DNA from: an uncultured Solirubrobacteraceae bacterium | Lineage (GTDB): Bacteria; Actinomycetota; Thermoleophilia; Solirubrobacterales; Solirubrobacteraceae | Direction of reading: 5' to 3' | NCBI GenBank assembly: GCA_955652345.1 | Contig: CATPBV010000045.1 | Span: 1-8,890 of the forward strand | DNA length: 8,890 nucleotides | In this document: one piece after another, positions 5,547-8,890 of the stretch | Layout: each line of letters begins with the position of its first letter | How positions within the stretch are numbered: the first letter of the stretch is position 1 | The notes under the pieces: generated by a model | Told to the model about the DNA's origin: nothing | The model's input: the letters and a program-made list of their open reading frames with translations, nothing else | Databases searched by the model: none | Program-made: the position numbers and the translations under genes

Positions 5547-6739
5547 CGGGAGCTCACGCCGACTCGAGCTTTCCCCGCCGGCACCGCGAGCTCGAGGTTT
5601 AGCAGTGCCCGCATCACCTCGCTTCGAGGACGCTCGACAGGCGCCACCACCTCATAGTCGGGAATCGCGGCGAACAGTTCCGGCAGTGCGACACGCGCTT
5701 GCAGGCGCGCCAGCGGGGCTCCGATACAGAAGTGGACGCCTGCACCGAAGGCCACGTTGCGCGTCGCAGGGCGGGAGACGTCAAGGGCGTCCGGGTCGGC
5801 GAACCGTCGCTCATCTCGATTCGCCGCCCCGAGCATCAGCAGCACAATCGCCCCGCGCGGAATCACCACTCCGCGCCGGCGGATGCTGTCAGAGGTCACA
5901 CGCGGGATCGACTGGATCGGGCTGTCAAAGCGGGCGAGCTCTTCGATTCCAACGCGAACTCGTGCCAAGTCCCCATCTGCGAGATATGCCCTCTGGTGAG
6001 GGTGATCGGCCAGCGCTAGCACGGCGTTCGCGATCAGGTTTGCCGGCACGTCCACCCCTCCCTCGAAGAGGTCCTTGCACAGCAGGAGGGCATCTGGCCG
6101 CGACACGTCTGCGCGCGCCACGGCCTTCATCAAGTGGCTTATCAGGTCGTCGCGGGGCCGGGCGAGCCGCTCCGAGCCGAGCTGGTCGAAGTAGTCCGTG
6201 TAGCTGGAGAGCGCCTGCGCGGACCGATCTGCCGCCTCTGAATACTCGGCCGTCTGGTACCACGAGAGGACATCGGATCGGTCCTCCTCGGGGATGCCGA
6301 TGATGTCGGAGATGATCGCCAAGGTCATCGGCCACGCAAAGTCGCCCGCGACGTCGATCGTCTCCCGCGATCGCAGCCCCGGCAGACGCAATCCGACCTC
6401 GCGCTCGATCTTCCCCTCAAGCGGTTGGATCGCTTTTGGCGAGAAGTACTCCCTCACGACTCGGCGTAGGTCGTCGTGATGCGGCGGATCGCTCGTGATC
6501 AGCTGGTGACCGTCCGCCGCGCCGCGAGCGCCGGGGGCGGGGCGCCTGTCCGACATCGAGTCGACGCTCGAGAATGTGCGCCAATCCCCCAAGGCCTCGT
6601 TGACATCGTCGTAGCGGGAAAGAATCCACAGCGATCGCTCGCCGTCCTGCCACCGGTACACCGGGAATTCGTCTCGCAGGCGGCGATACAGCGGGTACGG
6701 ATCTTCCTCGAAACAGACGGTGCGCGGGTCAAACCACAT
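5543..6739 (-). CDS. Cytochrome P450 monooxygenase
   Basis: This 398-residue protein is a full-length soluble bacterial class I P450. It has the K-helix ExxR (E267-L-A-R270), the meander, and the heme loop FGAGVHFCIG (331-340) with Cys338 as the iron ligand. The C-helix region SDPPHHDDLRRVV (83-95) is also typical. In the I helix the usual (A/G)Gx(D/E)T(T/S) reads GGVDVP (227-232): the acidic residue D230 is kept but the oxygen-activating Thr is Val231. Some P450s lack this Thr and use substrate groups or water instead, so activity is not excluded. ATG 6739 gives a natural N-terminus (FDPRTVCFEEDPYPLYRRLR); no clear ribosome site precedes it. It is followed by its ferredoxin with an ATGA overlap. 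Substrate and CYP family cannot be assigned from sequence alone. Confidence 0.95.
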   Translation of the reverse strand: MWFDPRTVCFEEDPYPLYRRLRDEFPVYRWQDGERSLWILSRYDDVNEALGDWRTFSSVDSMSDRRPAPGARGAADGHQLITSDPPHHDDLRRVVREYFSPKAIQPLEGKIEREVGLRLPGLRSRETIDVAGDFAWPMTLAIISDIIGIPEEDRSDVLSWYQTAEYSEAADRSAQALSSYTDYFDQLGSERLARPRDDLISHLMKAVARADVSRPDALLLCKDLFEGGVDVPANLIANAVLALADHPHQRAYLADGDLARVRVGIEELARFDSPIQSIPRVTSDSIRRRGVVIPRGAIVLLMLGAANRDERRFADPDALDVSRPATRNVAFGAGVHFCIGAPLARLQARVALPELFAAIPDYEVVAPVERPRSEVMRALLNLELAVPAGKARVGVSSR

Positions 6740-6966
6740 GGGTCCCAGATTTCGCTAAGCGCCTACAGCACGAAACATATCGGCAGACCTCGGATGCGTC
6801 CGACGAACTCGGGGTCGCGCGCCTGCGGGGGAGCTGGCTGCACGCATGGTGCTAACGATCGCTGTCGCGCGAGCGGACGCAAGTGCTCGAGTCGCGATGA
6901 CCTGTGGCGGGATCGACGAGCCCGGCAGCGACCTTCGGGCCGCCGACGTCGATCCCGGGACGGCGG
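6740..6966. other. Gap between P450 start and bicupin stop
   Basis: This 227-bp gap on the minus-strand side holds the inverted repeat at 6908-6957 and must contain any P450 promoter. I found no convincing -35/-10 pair (a TATGTT on the minus strand at 6779-6774 lacks a -35 partner) and no gene. Confidence 0.45.
6908..6957 (-). terminator. Candidate terminator after the oxidoreductase-bicupin pair
   Basis: CGGGATCGAC (6908-6917) and GTCGATCCCG (6948-6957) are perfect 10-bp arms around 30 bases, which hold a second stem GCCCG/CGGGC (6920-6924 and 6936-6940). The first arm in transcription order starts 9 bases after the bicupin stop. No T tract follows on the minus strand, but actinobacterial terminators often lack one. 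A regulatory site for the P450 pair is an alternative. Confidence 0.45.
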
Positions 6967-7836
6967 TCACGGGAGGTAGCTCGGCGCAACGCCGACGAGC
7001 GCGGTGGCCGTCTCGGCGCCGTAGTTCCGGTACTCGTGCGGCGCGTCCTGGGGGATCAGACAGGCGTCCTCCGGCCCGAGCTCGAACACGTAGGTGTCGT
7101 CGCGATGCCACGCGCGCACCCAGAGCGTGCCGCTGATCACGAACAGGAGCTCGTCGCCACCGTGCGCGTGCGTGCGCGCCGTCTCGCCCGCGTTGACCTC
7201 GAGCGAGTGTACGGTCAGGTGCTCAGTGCTGATCAGCAGGCCGACAAGCACGTCGAGATCGCGCCGCCAGACGACGTCGTTCTCCGTCAGGAGGCGGGGG
7301 ATCGGCGTGGGCGGGGCGGTGGACGGGACGTCGCCGAGCCGCGAGTCGTCGGCGTACCACGACTGCTCGAGGTAGGGGCGGGTCCGCGCATAGGTGCCCG
7401 ACGTGCCTGCGGCGGGCGGCGGCGCGAAGATCTCGAGCACGCGCAGAGGCTCGCTTCCGTGCGCGAACGCGTGGTGCCACGTGTCCCTGCGGAAAAAGAC
7501 GCTGCGACCGGCAGGCACCTTCTGCACCTCACCGGTCTCGGGGTTGGCGAGGACCATCGTCCCGTCGAGCACGTGGAGGAGCTCGTCCGCGGCGAACACG
7601 GTCCGGTACTCGGGCGAGTGGGTGAACGACCCACCCGCGGGCAGCCCGAAGACGAGCGCATGGATCGACGATGTCGACGCATAGATCAGGTCTGAGACGA
7701 CGCCCGCCTCCTCGTCGCCCCAGAGATGGCGCGTGACGGTGTCGCGTCCGATCCGCGTCGGGACGTCGAAGGTCGGGCGCGGCGAGGGCGAGTATGGCGG
7801 CGGCGAGGGCCCGTCCGCGTGCTTGGTGTCGCTCAC
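6967..7836 (-). CDS. Two-domain cupin (bicupin) protein
   Basis: The 289-residue product has two cupin barrels. The C-terminal one carries the textbook motif G217-x5-H223-x-H225-x3-E229-x6-G236 (THAHGGDELLFVISG), and motif 2 with P262 and H267 (IPQDAPHEYRN). These four residues should bind one metal ion. The N-terminal barrel (about 60-135) keeps H73, E85, G92 and H121 but without a clear HxH, so it may be structural or weakly metal-binding. GTG 7836 overlaps the oxidoreductase stop in GTGA (7836-7833), which fixes the start; the longer open frame upstream is a shadow of the oxidoreductase. Bicupins include dioxygenases, isomerases and sugar-binding proteins. Beside a sugar-type oxidoreductase, a role as isomerase or oxygenase of a related metabolite is likely but unproven. 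Confidence 0.85.
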   Translation of the reverse strand: MSDTKHADGPSPPPYSPSPRPTFDVPTRIGRDTVTRHLWGDEEAGVVSDLIYASTSSIHALVFGLPAGGSFTHSPEYRTVFAADELLHVLDGTMVLANPETGEVQKVPAGRSVFFRRDTWHHAFAHGSEPLRVLEIFAPPPAAGTSGTYARTRPYLEQSWYADDSRLGDVPSTAPPTPIPRLLTENDVVWRRDLDVLVGLLISTEHLTVHSLEVNAGETARTHAHGGDELLFVISGTLWVRAWHRDDTYVFELGPEDACLIPQDAPHEYRNYGAETATALVGVAPSYLP

Positions 7837-8890
7837 GCCGCGCCCGCCGTACGTTCGGCGGCAAGCTCGAACGTGGTGGAGAGCCTCTGCGTGATCCCTG
7901 TCTGCCCGGATCGGTAGGCGCTCTCGATGATGTCGATCACGTGCCGCGCGTGCTCGACGGTCACCCGCGTCGGGACGCCGTCGCGCACCCAGTTCACTAG
8001 CTGCATGATGTCCTCGAAGACGTGGGGCTCGGGCAATCCGCGGTGGGACCCGACGACGTGCGGCAGGACCCGCATCTGCGCGTCCCAGTCGCTCACGGGC
8101 GCATCGGCGGTCAGCTCGCGTCCGGGAAAGTCGAACGGTTCGCCATTCAGGAGAACGCCATCGATCGTCCCGCGGGTGCCGAAGTAGACGCTCGCGGCGA
8201 ACTGCTCCGATACCGCGCCGGCGGCGGTGCCGAATGCGACCGCGAAGAGGCCGTCGCCGAAGTCGAGCAGCGCGAGCGTGTTGTCGTCCGCCTCGGTCGG
8301 GATCCGCTCGCCAAGGAACGTGCGCTCCGCGATCCGGACCGCCGATAGGGCCGTGACTCGCTTTGCCGGGCCGAGCACGGAGGTTAGTTGGTGGAGGGCA
8401 TAGACGGTGATGTCGTACATCGGGCCGCCTCCCGGCTTGCGGAAGTACCAGCTGGGGTTGATGGGCGCGTCGAGCCGCTCGGGCTCGTCCGCCTCGTGGT
8501 AGCTCTCGAAGGCGCCGCCGCAGATCGCCCAGGCGACGTCGCCGATCGCCCCTTCCCGAATCAGCTCCCGGGTGCGGCCGATCTGCGGCCGGAGGACCTC
8601 CCCCGGCGAGGGGACGAGCCCGAGGGCACGGGCGCGCGCGAGCTCGATCAGCTCGTTCGCCTCTTCGACTGTCGTCGTCATCGTCTTGTTGACGTGGACG
8701 TGCTTGCCGGCCTCGAGCGCGAGGCGGCAATGTGCATAGTGGAGTCCGATCGGCGAGGCGATCGTCACCGCATCGACGATGTCGGCGGCGAGCAGCTCCT
8801 CGACGTTCGCGAAGACCCCACCGATCCCGTACCGCTCGGCTGCGGCCCGGGCGCGCTCCAACGCCGGGTCGCACAGGGCGGTGACGGAAA
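7833..8890 (-). CDS. Gfo/Idh/MocA-family NAD(P)-dependent oxidoreductase (5' end cut)
   Basis: The gene runs off the right edge. The visible 351 or so codons begin within the Rossmann domain (SVTALCDPALERARAAAERY), so the dinucleotide-binding GxGxxG is outside the window. Then come the family's nucleotide-binding segment VDAVTIASPIGLHYAHCRLA, GKHVHVNKT, and the C-terminal sheet domain. The usual EKP reads NKT (8690-8682): the catalytic-site Lys is kept, Glu and Pro are replaced. The family's D-x3-H type active-site pair appears in GGGPMYDITVYALHQL (YDITVYALH at 8417-8391). Members oxidise or epimerise sugars, inositols and similar hydroxyl compounds. The stop overlaps the bicupin start by GTGA, so both belong to one transcript and probably one pathway. 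TTG 8861 is not the start, since coding sense continues upstream to the edge. Confidence 0.9.
   Translation of the reverse strand, partial: SVTALCDPALERARAAAERYGIGGVFANVEELLAADIVDAVTIASPIGLHYAHCRLALEAGKHVHVNKTMTTTVEEANELIELARARALGLVPSPGEVLRPQIGRTRELIREGAIGDVAWAICGGAFESYHEADEPERLDAPINPSWYFRKPGGGPMYDITVYALHQLTSVLGPAKRVTALSAVRIAERTFLGERIPTEADDNTLALLDFGDGLFAVAFGTAAGAVSEQFAASVYFGTRGTIDGVLLNGEPFDFPGRELTADAPVSDWDAQMRVLPHVVGSHRGLPEPHVFEDIMQLVNWVRDGVPTRVTVEHARHVIDIIESAYRSGQTGITQRLSTTFELAAERTAGAA

Noticed and set aside
6967..8874. A single 635-codon frame covering bicupin and oxidoreductase
   Set aside because: Only its last 289 codons are real (bicupin). The first part is an out-of-frame shadow of the oxidoreductase, whose own frame carries all family motifs.

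Overview
The window is high-GC DNA with GTG and TTG starts alongside ATG, gene overlaps of the ATGA/GTGA type, and protein families common in soil Actinobacteria. A Thermoleophilia-like or related actinobacterium is my best guess, from style only. No rRNA, complete tRNA, CRISPR array or intact transposase or integrase is present.

Left part (1-4470) is an eroded accessory region. It begins with the last 25 codons of a probable toxin gene (1-78) and a ribbon-helix-helix antitoxin (104-478). Then comes the main structural feature: two copies of an imperfect, ungapped direct repeat of about 140 bp (541-680 and 3882-4021, 115 of 140 positions identical by hand count). Each copy ends in the 3' part of a Met-type (CAU) tRNA, from the anticodon loop through the T arm. 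No 5' tRNA half is present, so these look like attachment-site scars of elements that integrated at a tRNA-Met gene. Between the scars lie a promoter-like site, a secreted PQQ-type beta-propeller protein with a very basic tail (1091-2665), a frameshifted remnant of a lytic-transglycosylase-like protein (2713-2974), and an intact metallo-beta-lactamase-fold hydrolase (3067-3807). Right of the second scar are a nested inverted repeat (4083-4132) and the C-terminal scrap of a tyrosine recombinase (about 4201-4332).

Right part (4470-8890) is orderly and metabolic. A divergent ROK-family kinase-like gene (4470-5345, +) faces two minus-strand gene pairs. Upstream is a Gfo/Idh/MocA oxidoreductase (cut by the window edge) overlapping a bicupin by GTGA. 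After a 227-bp gap with a strong inverted repeat comes a cytochrome P450 overlapping its [3Fe-4S] ferredoxin by ATGA. The pairs suggest oxidation of a sugar-like or polyol-like substrate beside a P450 oxidation step; whether they share a pathway is inference. The ROK protein lacks the usual zinc-binding cysteine loop, and the P450 lacks the usual I-helix threonine, so both are atypical.

I found no convincing wholly new system. The strongest leads are the tandem tRNA-Met scars with spaced AATCTAA motifs, and the atypical ROK and P450 proteins.
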